Shown here: positions 1-8,692 of the stretch, piece after piece
How the letters are laid out: each line of letters begins with the position of its first letter
How positions within the stretch are numbered: the first letter of the stretch is position 1
Assembly: GCA_025458025.1 (NCBI GenBank)
Contig: JALOTF010000057.1
Location: 1-64,000, forward strand
DNA: 64,000 nucleotides
From: Beijerinckiaceae bacterium
GTDB lineage: Bacteria > Pseudomonadota > Alphaproteobacteria > Rhizobiales > Beijerinckiaceae
Reading direction: 5' to 3'
Translations under genes and position numbers: made by a program
The notes under the pieces: model-generated
What the model was told of the DNA's origin: nothing
What the model saw: the letters and a program-made list of their open reading frames with translations, nothing else
Databases searched by the model: none

Positions 1-1931
1 ATGAGGCGCGTTGCATCCGCGCGGGTGAGAATGCCCGCCGCTTCCGCAGCCGCCACCTCGCCCACGGAATGGCCGAGCACGCCTTCGGGTACGAAGCCGC
101 GCTGCGCGAGGATTGCGGCCAGCGCGGATTGGATCGCGTAGATCAGCGGCTGCGCCACCGAGGTTTGTTCAAGATCACCAGCAGGGATCGTCGCCTCAAG
201 GCGGCTGCCGATGGACCAGCCCGAGAGGGGCTGGAATGTCGCGTCGATCTCGGCGATTTCATTGCGGAACTCGGCGCTGGCGCGATAGGCTGCATGGCCC
301 ATCTCGCTGAATTGCGAGCCGTTTCCGGAGAAGACAAAAACAAGCAGATTGGCCGCACCGGCTTCGGCGGCCACGAAATTCGGGCTCGTATTCTGCCCCT
401 CGGCATAGGCGCGAAGGCCGGCAATCGCCGCGGCATTCTTGGTGGAAACCGCGAGGCGCAGCTTCTGGATCTCGCGGAAATGGCCGAAATCGCGCGCGAC
501 GCGCTGGGCGGGAATGCCCTGCTCGATGGAATTCGCGACCTGACCGGCGAGGGTCGTCAGCGCATCCTTTGTTGCGGCGGAGAGCAGCAGAACGGGCGCT
601 TCGGCGGGGGCTTCCTCCGCCTTCGCGGGTTGCGGCACGGCCTTGATAAGCACATGCGCATTGGTGCCGCCGAAGCCGTAATTGCAGATCGCGGCATATG
701 CGCCATCGCGCTCGAGATCGAGCGGGCGTTCTTTCGCGTTGGGCGAGAGGTTGAGCCCGGCAAAGTCGATCGCGTCATTCGGCTTGTCGAGGAAGAGCGA
801 GCGCGGCAAACGGCCCTTTTCGAGCGCCATCGCGGATTTCAAGAGGCCTGCAAGACCCGATGCGGCTTCCAGATGGCCGATATTCGATTTCACCGAGCCG
901 ATGGGCAGCGGCTTCGAGCGCCGCTGGCCGATTGCCTGCCCGATGGCGGTCGCCTCGATGGGGTCGCCGACTTTCGTGCCTGTGCCATGGGCTTCCACGA
1001 AGGCGATCTCGTCCGGCGAGACCTTCACGCGGTCGTAAAAGCGATCGAGCAGACGACGCTGGCCTTCCAGCGAGGGCAGCGAGATGCCGCTCGTGCGTCC
1101 ATCCGAATTGACGGACACATCCACGATTTCGCCGCGCAGGCGATTGCCATCAAGGCTCGCAAGATCGCCGTTGCGCAGGATGAGCACAACCGCGCCCTCG
1201 GAGCGCACATAACCGTCACCATCCGCCGAGAAGGGCCGCGAGAGCCCTGTCGGCGAGAGCATGCGCGCCTGGCTGAAGCCGATGAACGGCGCGGGCGACA
1301 GGCACAGGTTCACGCCGCCCACGACAGCGGTGTCGATTTCACCCGAACGCAGGGCTGCGACGGCCCGATCCAGCGCGACAAACGAAGAGGAACAGGCAGA
1401 ATCAACCGTGAAGCTCGGGCCTTGCAGGTTGAATATGTAGGAAATCCGGTTCGACAGGATCGAGAGCGAATTACCGGTCATGAAATGGCTTTCCATGACC
1501 GCCGGATCATGGGACGCCCCGCTCTGGTAATCCACCATCGAGGCGCCGACATAAACGCCCACATGGTTGCCCGTCAGGCTCGAAGGCGGAATACCCGCAT
1601 CCTCGAAGGCTTCCCACACCACTTCCAGCAGGAGCCGCTGCTGCGGGTCCATCTGCTGCGCCTCACGCGGGGAAATCCCGAAGGGCAGCGGGTCAAATCC
1701 GAGCGGGTCATCAAGATAGCCGCCCGCGAAGGTATAGGCAAAGCCAGGGGCGGGCGCGCCGGGGCGCAGGAAGCGCTCCACGCTCCAGCGCCCGGTCGGC
1801 GCCGGTTTCACCGTGTTGCGCCCGTCGCTCAGCAGGTTCCAGAACGCATCGAGGTTGTCAGCGCCCGGCAACCGGCACGCTGCGCCGATGATAAAGACAT
1901 TCTGGTGCGCGTTATTCTGCCCCACGCCCAT
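1..1931 (-). CDS. Type I polyketide synthase, N-terminal part (KS and start of AT); runs off the window
   Basis: The minus strand is open from an ATG at 1931-1929 to the window edge (643 codons, no stop). Residues about 8-430 are a ketosynthase: active-site Cys180 in a DSACSSS motif, His315 in VEAHGTGT, and His353 in SNIGH. A linker follows. An acyltransferase domain starts near residue 528 and has its nucleophile motif GHSVGE at about 620-625. KS and AT domains in this order are diagnostic of modular type I synthases, which condense acyl units on a carrier protein; later domains lie outside the window. It is on the same strand as the epimerase at 2144-3157, 212 bp downstream of it, next to nucleotide-sugar genes. 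A lipid or polyketide part of a surface glycolipid is a plausible product (inference). The family call is firm; the product is unknown. Confidence 0.93.
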   Translation of the reverse strand, partial: MGVGQNNAHQNVFIIGAACRLPGADNLDAFWNLLSDGRNTVKPAPTGRWSVERFLRPGAPAPGFAYTFAGGYLDDPLGFDPLPFGISPREAQQMDPQQRLLLEVVWEAFEDAGIPPSSLTGNHVGVYVGASMVDYQSGASHDPAVMESHFMTGNSLSILSNRISYIFNLQGPSFTVDSACSSSFVALDRAVAALRSGEIDTAVVGGVNLCLSPAPFIGFSQARMLSPTGLSRPFSADGDGYVRSEGAVVLILRNGDLASLDGNRLRGEIVDVSVNSDGRTSGISLPSLEGQRRLLDRFYDRVKVSPDEIAFVEAHGTGTKVGDPIEATAIGQAIGQRRSKPLPIGSVKSNIGHLEAASGLAGLLKSAMALEKGRLPRSLFLDKPNDAIDFAGLNLSPNAKERPLDLERDGAYAAICNYGFGGTNAHVLIKAVPQPAKAEEAPAEAPVLLLSAATKDALTTLAGQVANSIEQGIPAQRVARDFGHFREIQKLRLAVSTKNAAAIAGLRAYAEGQNTSPNFVAAEAGAANLLVFVFSGNGSQFSEMGHAAYRASAEFRNEIAEIDATFQPLSGWSIGSRLEATIPAGDLEQTSVAQPLIYAIQSALAAILAQRGFVPEGVLGHSVGEVAAAEAAGILTRADATRL

Positions 1932-2121
1932 TCCTCAAATCAACCTGTGATGGCCCACAAAGACGCCGGCCCGAAAGCAGGTGAGCCCAAACCAGTCTGC
2001 CTCATTGAGGAGGGCAGATAAGGTTGTCAACCGTCATTTTCCGAATAGGGTTCCTGCGCAAACCGATCTGCTCCAGTCCGCGCCGGTCTACAAAAAGGGA
2101 TGGCGGGAATGGCGTGTGTAA

Positions 2122-2141
2122 TTGTCATGTCTCCGTGACAA
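2122..2141. promoter_or_regulatory. Small dyad in the PKS-epimerase gap
   Basis: The 212-bp gap between the epimerase stop and the PKS start contains the inverted repeat TTGTCA-N8-TGACAA at 2122-2127 and 2136-2141. It could be an operator or a weak hairpin before the PKS gene. Nothing else is recognisable in this gap. Confidence 0.3.
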
Positions 2142-2143
2142 GC

Positions 2144-3157
2144 CTAATTGTAATGCCCGCGATACCATTCCACGAATTTTGGAATTCCCGCGTCCAGAGG
2201 GGTGGATGGCCGCTGGCCGGTCAGGGCCTGAAGCAAATCGGTATTTGCGAAGGTCTTCACGACATCACCCGGCGGGCGTGGTTTCAGCTCGCGCTTCGCG
2301 GGCACGCCCAGCGCCTTTTCCAGCGCATCCACCAGTGTCGTCACCTTTTCCGGCTGGCCCGCGCCGATATTCACGAGCCGGTAGGGGGCGACCGGGCTGA
2401 GGCTGTCGCCCGGGATTGCTGACATACCTTCGCGCGCATCGGCAGCCGGCGGCACGCAATCCACGAGACGGCGGATCGAGCCCACGAGATCGTCGATAAA
2501 GGTGAAATCGCGCCAGCTCTCGCCGTGGTTGAAAAGGGCAATGGGCCTGCCCTCGAGAATGGCGCGGGTGAACAGGAAATAGGCCATATCCGGTCGGCCC
2601 CACGGGCCATAGACCGTGAAGAAACGGAAGGCGGTCGTCGGCGTGCCGAAGAGATGCGCATAGGAATGCGCCATCAGTTCCATCGCGCCCTTGGAGGCGG
2701 CGTAAAGCGTGATGGGATGCACCGCGTGATCGGTTTCCTCAAAGGGGAATTTCTCGTTCGCCCCATACGCGGAACTGGTTGAGGCAAGCAGCAGGTGCTT
2801 CACCGGAAAGAACCGGCAGGCTTCGAGCATATTGAAGGAACCGACCATATTCGCGCCGAGATAGGCGCGCGGGTTCTCCACCGAATAGCGCACGCCGGCC
2901 TGCGCCGCGAGGTGGATGACTACCTCGGGACGAAAGCGCTCGAACAGGGCAAGAAGGCTCTCGTGATCTTCAAGCGAGGCATGGGTTTCGGAAAAACCGG
3001 GCTGGTCCTGGAGTTGCGCCAGCCGCCGATGCTTGAGGTTCACATCATAGTAATCGTTGACGGAATCGAGCCCGTGGACCTCATGCCCCTCACGCAGCAG
3101 CGCCCGCGCGGTGTGAAAACCGATGAAGCCGGCATGGCCTGTCACGAGGATGCGCAC
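2144..3157 (-). CDS. NAD-dependent sugar-nucleotide epimerase, UDP-glucuronate 4-epimerase type
   Basis: Extended short-chain dehydrogenase of 337 aa. The N-terminal Rossmann motif TGHAGFIG (residues 6-13) binds NAD, and the catalytic pair is Tyr152/Lys156 in YAASK. The N-terminal stretch with DSVNDYYDVNLK is typical of bacterial UDP-glucuronate 4-epimerases (LpsL/Cap family), which make UDP-galacturonate for capsule or LPS. The length matches that family. It is divergent from gmd across a 160-bp gap that must hold both promoters, and the PKS gene follows on the same strand. Substrate is by family resemblance only; a UDP-glucose or other hexuronate epimerase is possible. Confidence 0.88.
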   Translation of the reverse strand: MRILVTGHAGFIGFHTARALLREGHEVHGLDSVNDYYDVNLKHRRLAQLQDQPGFSETHASLEDHESLLALFERFRPEVVIHLAAQAGVRYSVENPRAYLGANMVGSFNMLEACRFFPVKHLLLASTSSAYGANEKFPFEETDHAVHPITLYAASKGAMELMAHSYAHLFGTPTTAFRFFTVYGPWGRPDMAYFLFTRAILEGRPIALFNHGESWRDFTFIDDLVGSIRRLVDCVPPAADAREGMSAIPGDSLSPVAPYRLVNIGAGQPEKVTTLVDALEKALGVPAKRELKPRPPGDVVKTFANTDLLQALTGQRPSTPLDAGIPKFVEWYRGHYN

Positions 3158-3317
3158 GGGAATGCTCCGGTTCCGGAAACAGGGAAAAGGGGAGCCAGAA
3201 AGGCCATCCCGGGTTAAGCGCTATGCCCTGTCGTTGGCAAGGGGCTCTGGCCTTTTGAGCCTCGAACCGTTATCGGACAGCCTCTTTCAGGCGAGCATGA
3301 CGGGGCGATGACGCGGC

Positions 3318-4385
3318 ATGACAAAAACGGCACTCATCACCGGGATTACGGGGCAGGACGGCGCCTATCTCACCGAATTGCTGCTCGCCAAGGGCTACCG
3401 CGTGCATGGGGTGAAGCGTCGTTCCTCGTCGTTCAACACCGCGCGGATCGATCACCTCTATCAGGATCCGCATGAGCGGGACGTGCGCCTGAAACTCCAT
3501 TATGGCGACATGACCGATGCGACGAACCTCATCCGCATTGTGCAGGAAACCCAGCCCGACGAGATCTACAATCTCGCGGCACAATCCCATGTGCAGGTGA
3601 GTTTCGAGACCGCCGAATATACCGCCAATGCCGATGCCATCGGCACATTGCGCCTGCTGGAGGCCATCCGCATTCTCGGGCTGGAGAAGAAGACGCGTTT
3701 CTACCAGGCCTCGACCTCCGAACTCTATGGCAAGGCGCAGGAAGTGCCGCAGAGCGAGACCACCCCGTTCTATCCGCGCAGCCCTTACGCTGCCGCGAAG
3801 CTCTATGCCTACTGGATCACGGTGAACTACCGTGAGGCCTACGGCATCCATGCCTCGAACGGAATCCTCTTCAATCACGAGAGCCCCCTGCGCGGCGAAA
3901 CCTTCGTGACGCGCAAGATCACGCGGGCCGTGGCCTCCATCCATCACGGCCTGCAGGATGTGCTCTATCTCGGCAATCTCGATGCCAAGCGCGATTGGGG
4001 CCATGCGCGGGACTATGTCGAGGGCATGTGGCGCATTCTCCAGCAGCCGCTCGGCGATGATTACGTGCTCGCGACCGGCGAAACCCACACCGTGCGCGAA
4101 TTCGTGGAGCGTGCTTTCGCCGAAACCGGCGTCACGCTGCGTTGGGAAGGCGCGGGCGTGGACGAGGTGGGGCGCGACGCGAAAACCGGCACGGTGCGCG
4201 TGCAGATCGACCCGCGCTATTTCCGCCCCACGGAAGTGGATCTGCTGCTGGGCGACCCCCGGAAGGCCCATGTCGTGCTCGGCTGGAAGCACACGACCAC
4301 CTTCCCCGATCTCGTGAAGGACATGATGCGTTCTGATCTCGAAACGGTGTTGCGCGAGCACAACCGGCAGGATCGCGATGCCTGA
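3318..4385 (+). CDS. gmd: GDP-mannose 4,6-dehydratase
   Basis: Converts GDP-D-mannose to GDP-4-keto-6-deoxymannose, the first step to GDP-L-fucose. The 355-aa protein has the NADP-binding motif [10 protein letters not shown] (residues 9-18), a [16 protein letters not shown] segment characteristic of Gmd, the catalytic Tyr156 and Lys160 in SPYAAAK, and the conserved [16 protein letters not shown] stretch. The stop overlaps the start of fcl by 8 bp, so the two are translationally coupled. Together they supply GDP-fucose (or GDP-rhamnose-type sugars) for the neighbouring polysaccharide or glycolipid genes. Confidence 0.97.
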   Translation: MTKTALITGITGQDGAYLTELLLAKGYRVHGVKRRSSSFNTARIDHLYQDPHERDVRLKLHYGDMTDATNLIRIVQETQPDEIYNLAAQSHVQVSFETAEYTANADAIGTLRLLEAIRILGLEKKTRFYQASTSELYGKAQEVPQSETTPFYPRSPYAAAKLYAYWITVNYREAYGIHASNGILFNHESPLRGETFVTRKITRAVASIHHGLQDVLYLGNLDAKRDWGHARDYVEGMWRILQQPLGDDYVLATGETHTVREFVERAFAETGVTLRWEGAGVDEVGRDAKTGTVRVQIDPRYFRPTEVDLLLGDPRKAHVVLGWKHTTTFPDLVKDMMRSDLETVLREHNRQDRDA

Positions 4386-5331
4386 GCCAATGTTCTCGCT
4401 CACTGGAAAGCGCGTCTATGTCGCGGGCCATCGCGGCATGGTGGGGCAGGCGCTGGTGCGGGCACTGAAGGCGCGCGGCGTCGAGCCGATCATCGCCACC
4501 CGCGCAGAGGTGGATCTCGAAAATCAGGCGCAGACCGAAGCTTGGTTTGCGAAGAACCGCCCGCAGGTCGTGCTGCTCGCGGCGGCCCATGTCGGCGGCA
4601 TTCTCGCGAACAACACCTATCCGCGCGATTTCCTCTACAAGAATGTGATGATCGCCGCGAATGTTATCGAGGCGGCGCATCGCAACGGCGTGGAGAAGCT
4701 CGTCAATCTCGGCTCCTCCTGCATCTATCCGAAATTCGCCGAGCAGCCGATCCGTGAGGAAAGCCTGCTGACCGGCAGCCTTGAGCCCACGAACGAGTGG
4801 TATGCCATCGCGAAGATCGCCGCGATCAAGCTCGCCCAGAGCTATCGCCGGCAATTCGGCGCGGACATGATTTCGCTGATGCCCTGCAATCTCTATGGTC
4901 CCGGCGACAATTACCACCCCGAGAACAGCCATGTGCTGCCAGCACTCATCCGCCGCTTCCACGAGGCGAAGGCGACGGGCGCGAAGGCTGTCACGCTCTG
5001 GGGCAGCGGCAAGCCGCGACGCGAATTCCTGTTCGTGGATGATCTCGCGGAAGGCACGCTTTTCGCGACCGAGCACTATTCCGGCGAGCCACATCTCAAT
5101 GTCGGCGCCGGCACGGATGTGACAATTGCAGAGGTTGCGGCCCTCATCGCGAAGGTCGTGGGCTTCGGAGGCACGCTGGAATACGACCGTTCGAAACCCG
5201 ATGGCACGCCGCGCAAGCTGATGGATGTCTCCAAACTCGCCGAACTCGGATGGCGTGCGGAAACCCCGCTGGAGGAGGGCATTCGTCTGGCCTATGACGA
5301 TTTTCTCTCGGGAGGCGGCCGGAACGGATAA
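4378..5331 (+). CDS. fcl: GDP-L-fucose synthase (epimerase/reductase)
   Basis: Bifunctional 3,5-epimerase and 4-reductase that turns the Gmd product into GDP-L-fucose. The 317-aa protein shows an NADP-binding GHRGMVG motif near residues 17-23, the SSCIYPK signature at about 113-119, and catalytic Tyr142/Lys146 in WYAIAK, as in WcaG/Fcl. It overlaps gmd and forms a two-gene operon. The following 290 bp have no gene except an IS21 remnant. Confidence 0.96.
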   Translation: MPEPMFSLTGKRVYVAGHRGMVGQALVRALKARGVEPIIATRAEVDLENQAQTEAWFAKNRPQVVLLAAAHVGGILANNTYPRDFLYKNVMIAANVIEAAHRNGVEKLVNLGSSCIYPKFAEQPIREESLLTGSLEPTNEWYAIAKIAAIKLAQSYRRQFGADMISLMPCNLYGPGDNYHPENSHVLPALIRRFHEAKATGAKAVTLWGSGKPRREFLFVDDLAEGTLFATEHYSGEPHLNVGAGTDVTIAEVAALIAKVVGFGGTLEYDRSKPDGTPRKLMDVSKLAELGWRAETPLEEGIRLAYDDFLSGGGRNG

Positions 5332-5426
5332 TACTGAACCGTTGTTTGTTGATTACCGCTTGGATTTGACCCGGGATTTTCGTTGAGAAGCAACCCAGGT
5401 TGAAGGTTTTTTTCGCGGTGTTTGCG

Positions 5427-5530
5427 GGTCGTCATCTTGGCATCGCCGAAGACACCGCCCATTCGGCGAAGCGGAGGTTCCTGGTGATGACGACACTGAG
5501 AGCTGGCTCGGTTTGTTTGAACAGTTTCTG
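5427..5530 (-). mobile_element. IS21-family IstB C-terminal remnant
   Basis: On the minus strand a short stretch reads SVVITRNLRFAEW and, after a one-base shift, VFGDAKMTT. These are the conserved C-terminal words of IS21 IstB helper ATPases. The match stops right after KMTT, and the rest of 5332-5622 carries no recognisable gene. It is a small frameshifted relic at the left edge of the insertion-sequence cluster. Confidence 0.6.
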
Positions 5531-5622
5531 GGGCGTCGCTAGGCCGTAAACCCATAAACGGCTACCTTGGGTTCCGTCACGGCGGCGATTGTGATTCAAG
5601 CTCCTTTTTCTAGAGCTTTTCG

Positions 5623-6165
5623 ATGAGCCGCTACGATCTGACGGAGAAGGAATGGCAGGCGATCCAGCCGCACCTTCCGAATAAGCCGAGGGGCGTGCCG
5701 CGCGTTGATGACCGGCGTGTCCTGAACTGCATCTTCTGGGTGCTGCGCTCTGGCGCGTTCTGGTCGGACTTACCCGAACGCTACGGCCCGCCCACGACGA
5801 TCTACAACCGCTTCAACCGCTGGCGGAAGGCCGGGGTATGGGATCGTCTCATGGACGAGATAACAAAGCTTTACGACGGCGACGTCCAGATGATCGATAC
5901 CTCCGTCGTGCGCGTCCACCAGCAAGGCGCGACGGCAAAAATGTATGGTCCGCCCCGGCGTTGCAAGGGTTTTGGGCTGCTGTCGGGAGCAGTTTGCGTA
6001 AATGTATCCGGCCTCTCGCGAGTGGACTGCTGTTGCAGCCAGGCCATGATGAGATGCGCGCGCATCGTTCCCAATAAATCGTACGGGCACGAAAGCCCGT
6101 TTTTTGACAGGGCTTACGATGCGCCGATCGACTGTTCCGACATCATTCCTCCACCTCGCAACTGA
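5623..6165 (+). pseudogene. IS5-family transposase, truncated after its first third
   Basis: The first 107 or so codons are a typical IS5/IS427-group transposase N-terminus (MSRYDLTEKEWQAIQPHLP, DDRRVLNCIFWVLRSGAFW, then the first catalytic Asp in MIDTSVVRVHQQGATAK). From about position 5943 the frame no longer resembles the family: the RSRGGLTTK segment, the second Asp and the C-terminal domain are missing. What follows up to about 6175 looks like the edge of the adjacent IS110 relic. The remnant cannot be an active transposase. Confidence 0.8.
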
Positions 6166-6180
6166 CGTAGAGCGGCGTGA

Positions 6181-7098
6181 TCAAGCGTGGGCCGGATCAA
6201 CGCGCTCATAAAGGTTGCCCGGCCTCGTGAGCACGGCCCACATCATCCGAGCGATTTTGTTGGCGAAGGCCACCACGACCTTGTTGATGTGCATGCGCTG
6301 CTCCAGCTTGCCGATCCATTCGCCCATCTTGTCCCGTTCCCGGTTCAGATGGGCGATGCAGGACCGTGCGCCATGCACGATCAGACGCCGGAGATACGGG
6401 TTGCCCCGTTTGCTGATTCCCAGCAGCGTTGTCTTGCCGCCTGTCGAGTGTTGACGCGGGACAAGGCCAAGCCAGGCGGCGAGATCGCGCGCCTTGCGGA
6501 ACTGCCGCCCGTCACCGACCGCCTCCAGCAGCGCCGTGGCGTTAAGCGCGTCGATGCCGGGAATGCCCATAAGGCGGCGCACCTGCTCATCTTCCCTTGC
6601 CTGCGCAGCGAACTCTTTGTTGAAGGCCTCGATGCGGTCATCGAGCGCGTCTAGGCGATTGGCGAGGTCCGTCAGTAGCAGGCGCATGCGTGGGCTCAGG
6701 GTTGACGTCTCGTCGGTCGCAGCTGTCATTTGCTCAGTGTCACTGGCCACCGAATACTCCCTGAATGTGGCCTTTGAATTTTCCCTTGCTGAGCACGTTG
6801 TCTGGCCTGTGGAGGGCGCGCGCTCCAGCAGGAGTGAGCGGATCTGGTTCATCAGCAAGGTGCGCTCCACCACGAGCCGGTCGCGTATGCGGGGGAGCGT
6901 CTGCATATCGAGTTGCTCCTCGCTCTTGAGCGCAACGAAGCGCATGGTCGGGCGGGGTCGCTGCTTCAGTGATCGCCTCGGCATCGCGGTCATCGTTCTT
7001 CTGCGTCTTGACGTAGGGGCGCACGTACTCGGGCGACATCAGCCTGACGTCGTGCCCCTGCGTCGCCAGCGCACGGCCCATGTGATGGGAGCCGCAGC
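6181..7098 (-). pseudogene. IS110-family transposase, 5'-truncated and frameshifted
   Basis: Two overlapping minus-strand frames together give the central and C-terminal parts of an IS110 transposase. The upstream frame reads HDVRLMSPEYVRPYVKTQKNDD and DRDAEAI. The downstream frame reads MRFVALKSEEQLDMQTL, then the C-terminal domain with IPGIDALNATALLEAVGD and LGLVPRQHSTGGKTTLLGI. The shift lies in the C/G-rich run near 6951-6962. The N-terminal RuvC-like DEDD part is absent because the sequence is cut at about 7098, where an IS256 end begins. It is inactive. Confidence 0.85.
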
Positions 7099-7695
7099 AG
7101 GGACTATCTGAAATTTTGTGCTCGGGGCGGGTTGAGCGTCATGCGATTTTGAACCGCTCCTCGAACAGGATCGCGAATTGGGACTTTGCTTCTGTCCATT
7201 CGCGAGCCGACATTCTCCACTCCTTGGTGACATCGCGCAAGACGAGAAAAATCAGCTTCATTGCGGCCTCGTCAGTTGGGAAATGGCCCCGGATTTTCAC
7301 GGCGCGGCGGAGCGACGAATTCAGGGCCTCGATGGCGTTGGTGGTGTAAATGATCTTCCGAACGGCCTCGGGAAACGCAAAAAACGGGATCACCCGATCC
7401 CAATTCCGGCGCCAGGCCCCGGTGATGGCGGGATATTTTTTGCCCCAATCGCCGGCTTCGAAGGCGTCGAGGGCCGCCAAACCAGCATCGGCGTCCTTTG
7501 CTCGGTAAATCTCACGCAAGGCTGGCACGAGCGGCTTCCGGTCCTTCCATGAGACGAACTCAAGGCTATGCCGAATGAGATGCACGATGCAGGTTTGCAC
7601 CAGCGCCTGCGGGAACACCGCATTGATGGCTTCCGGGAAGCCCTTGAGGCCATCGACGACCGTGATCAGGATATCCTCGACACCGCGGTTCTGAG
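7099..7695 (-). mobile_element. IS256-family (MULE) transposase fragment with one terminus
   Basis: A minus-strand frame from about 7695 down to a stop at 7139 encodes the last 185 or so residues of an IS256 transposase: NRGVEDILITVVDGLKGF, QTCIVHLIRHSLEFVSWKDRK, and the C-terminal YTTNAIEALNSSLRRAVK with its conserved Glu. The outer end, starting near 7099 with GGGACTATCTGAAATTTT, has the look of an IS256 terminal repeat, so the element inserted into the IS110 gene. The upstream half of the transposase is missing; the sequence ends abruptly just before the pilus cluster. Confidence 0.82.
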
Positions 7696-7708
7696 TCTAC
7701 GGCCTAAG

Positions 7709-7719
7709 GCGATCAGTTA
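7709..7719 (+). repeat. 11-bp direct repeat, left copy, at the pilus cluster edge
   Basis: GCGATCAGTTA occurs here, 10 bp outside the stop of the last pilus gene, and again at 12636-12646 upstream of the first pilus gene, in the same orientation. It might be a target duplication or attachment-site core bracketing the pilus genes, but an 11-mer can recur by chance. Confidence 0.3.
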
Positions 7720-7729
7720 ATTTCCATTT

Positions 7730-8692
7730 TCAATAGGTCACAGTGATTTGCACGGTATCCGTATAAGTCGCAGCTGGTGGGGTACTCTGCGCGGGGACTC
7801 TTCCATAAATCGGGATAGATGTGGTCACGGCTGTCCCCACGCCACCGAGGGTATCGACCCCGATCGTCGCGCCCCAGTTTCTGGTGCGCCCAGCATCGCG
7901 GAATAGCGAGTAATCGACTGTATTCGATCCGCTTTTCATCTTGCGCGTCGTCGATGAGGCGGAGTTCAGCCCGTTATCGAGCGCAATGCTGTAGGGCAGG
8001 GTATTCGAGCAGATCAGCGAGATGTTCGTCGAGGCATCAATCCGGTTGTTCAACGACGACACGATGCCGAAATTGAGCGCGCCGCCGCTGACGATGCATT
8101 TGTGCAGCACACTTGCTGTGATCGTCATGGGCACGGCCCAGGCGCTGCCGCCTGCGGTCAGCTGCGAGCAATCCAGACCTGTCGCGGTGTATTGCGCGTG
8201 CTGGTAGAGGTTGGTGATGTTCCGCGTGAAGGTCGAGGTGTAGATCAGCGACGGGTTCTGTGTCGGCGTCATTTGCTGGCCGCTGAACACCCGCGCATAG
8301 ATCGGCACGCTGGTCGAATAGGTCGAAGTGCTGGGCGTGAAGACCAGTTCATGCCCGCTGCCGACTCCATTGAGCCAGCTTCCCCAGCGCCGGGTTCGGC
8401 CGGGATCAGAAAACACATCGTAATAGAGCTTGTTGGTGCCGTTCACCAGGTAACGGGTTGAGCCATTCTCTCCATTCGGGTCGCCCATGCTGATGCACAG
8501 CCGGACTTCCTGCCCGGCCATGACTGAACAATTGATGTTGATGGAGGTCTGCACATCCATGATCGAATTCGTCAGCACGTCCACCGAGCCGAGATTGAAG
8601 CTGGAGGGAGGTGTCACCGTGCATGTCTGCGCATGCGCGGACGTGATCCCGAACGTGAAGAGGGTGATGAGGAGCAGGAACTGGCGCATCAT
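7730..8692 (-). CDS. Two-domain spore coat U (SCPU) protein, CsuE-like pilus tip subunit
   Basis: A secreted protein of about 320 aa with signal peptide (MMRQFLLLITLFTFGITSAHA) and two consecutive SCPU domains. The first runs from about residue 20 to 165 (CTVTPPSSFNLGSVDV start), and the second from about 185 to the C-terminus (CIVSGGALNFGIV start, ending YTDTVQITVTY). In archaic Csu pili a two-domain subunit of this kind forms the adhesive tip. The ATG at 8692 overlaps the usher stop as ATGA and puts the signal peptide at the N-terminus; an upstream ATG at 8704 would add four residues. It is the last gene of the csu-type operon. Confidence 0.9.
   Translation of the reverse strand: MMRQFLLLITLFTFGITSAHAQTCTVTPPSSFNLGSVDVLTNSIMDVQTSININCSVMAGQEVRLCISMGDPNGENGSTRYLVNGTNKLYYDVFSDPGRTRRWGSWLNGVGSGHELVFTPSTSTYSTSVPIYARVFSGQQMTPTQNPSLIYTSTFTRNITNLYQHAQYTATGLDCSQLTAGGSAWAVPMTITASVLHKCIVSGGALNFGIVSSLNNRIDASTNISLICSNTLPYSIALDNGLNSASSTTRKMKSGSNTVDYSLFRDAGRTRNWGATIGVDTLGGVGTAVTTSIPIYGRVPAQSTPPAATYTDTVQITVTY

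Noticed and set aside
69-2021. 650-codon plus-strand frame at the left end
   Set aside because: Antisense of the polyketide synthase gene, whose minus-strand translation has full KS and AT motifs.
3270-4403. 377-codon minus-strand frame opposite gmd
   Set aside because: The translation has no family features; gmd on the plus strand is complete.
5770-6090. Minus-strand frame across the IS5/IS110 junction as a separate gene
   Set aside because: It is antisense to the IS5 transposase in its left half and has no recognisable family in its right half.
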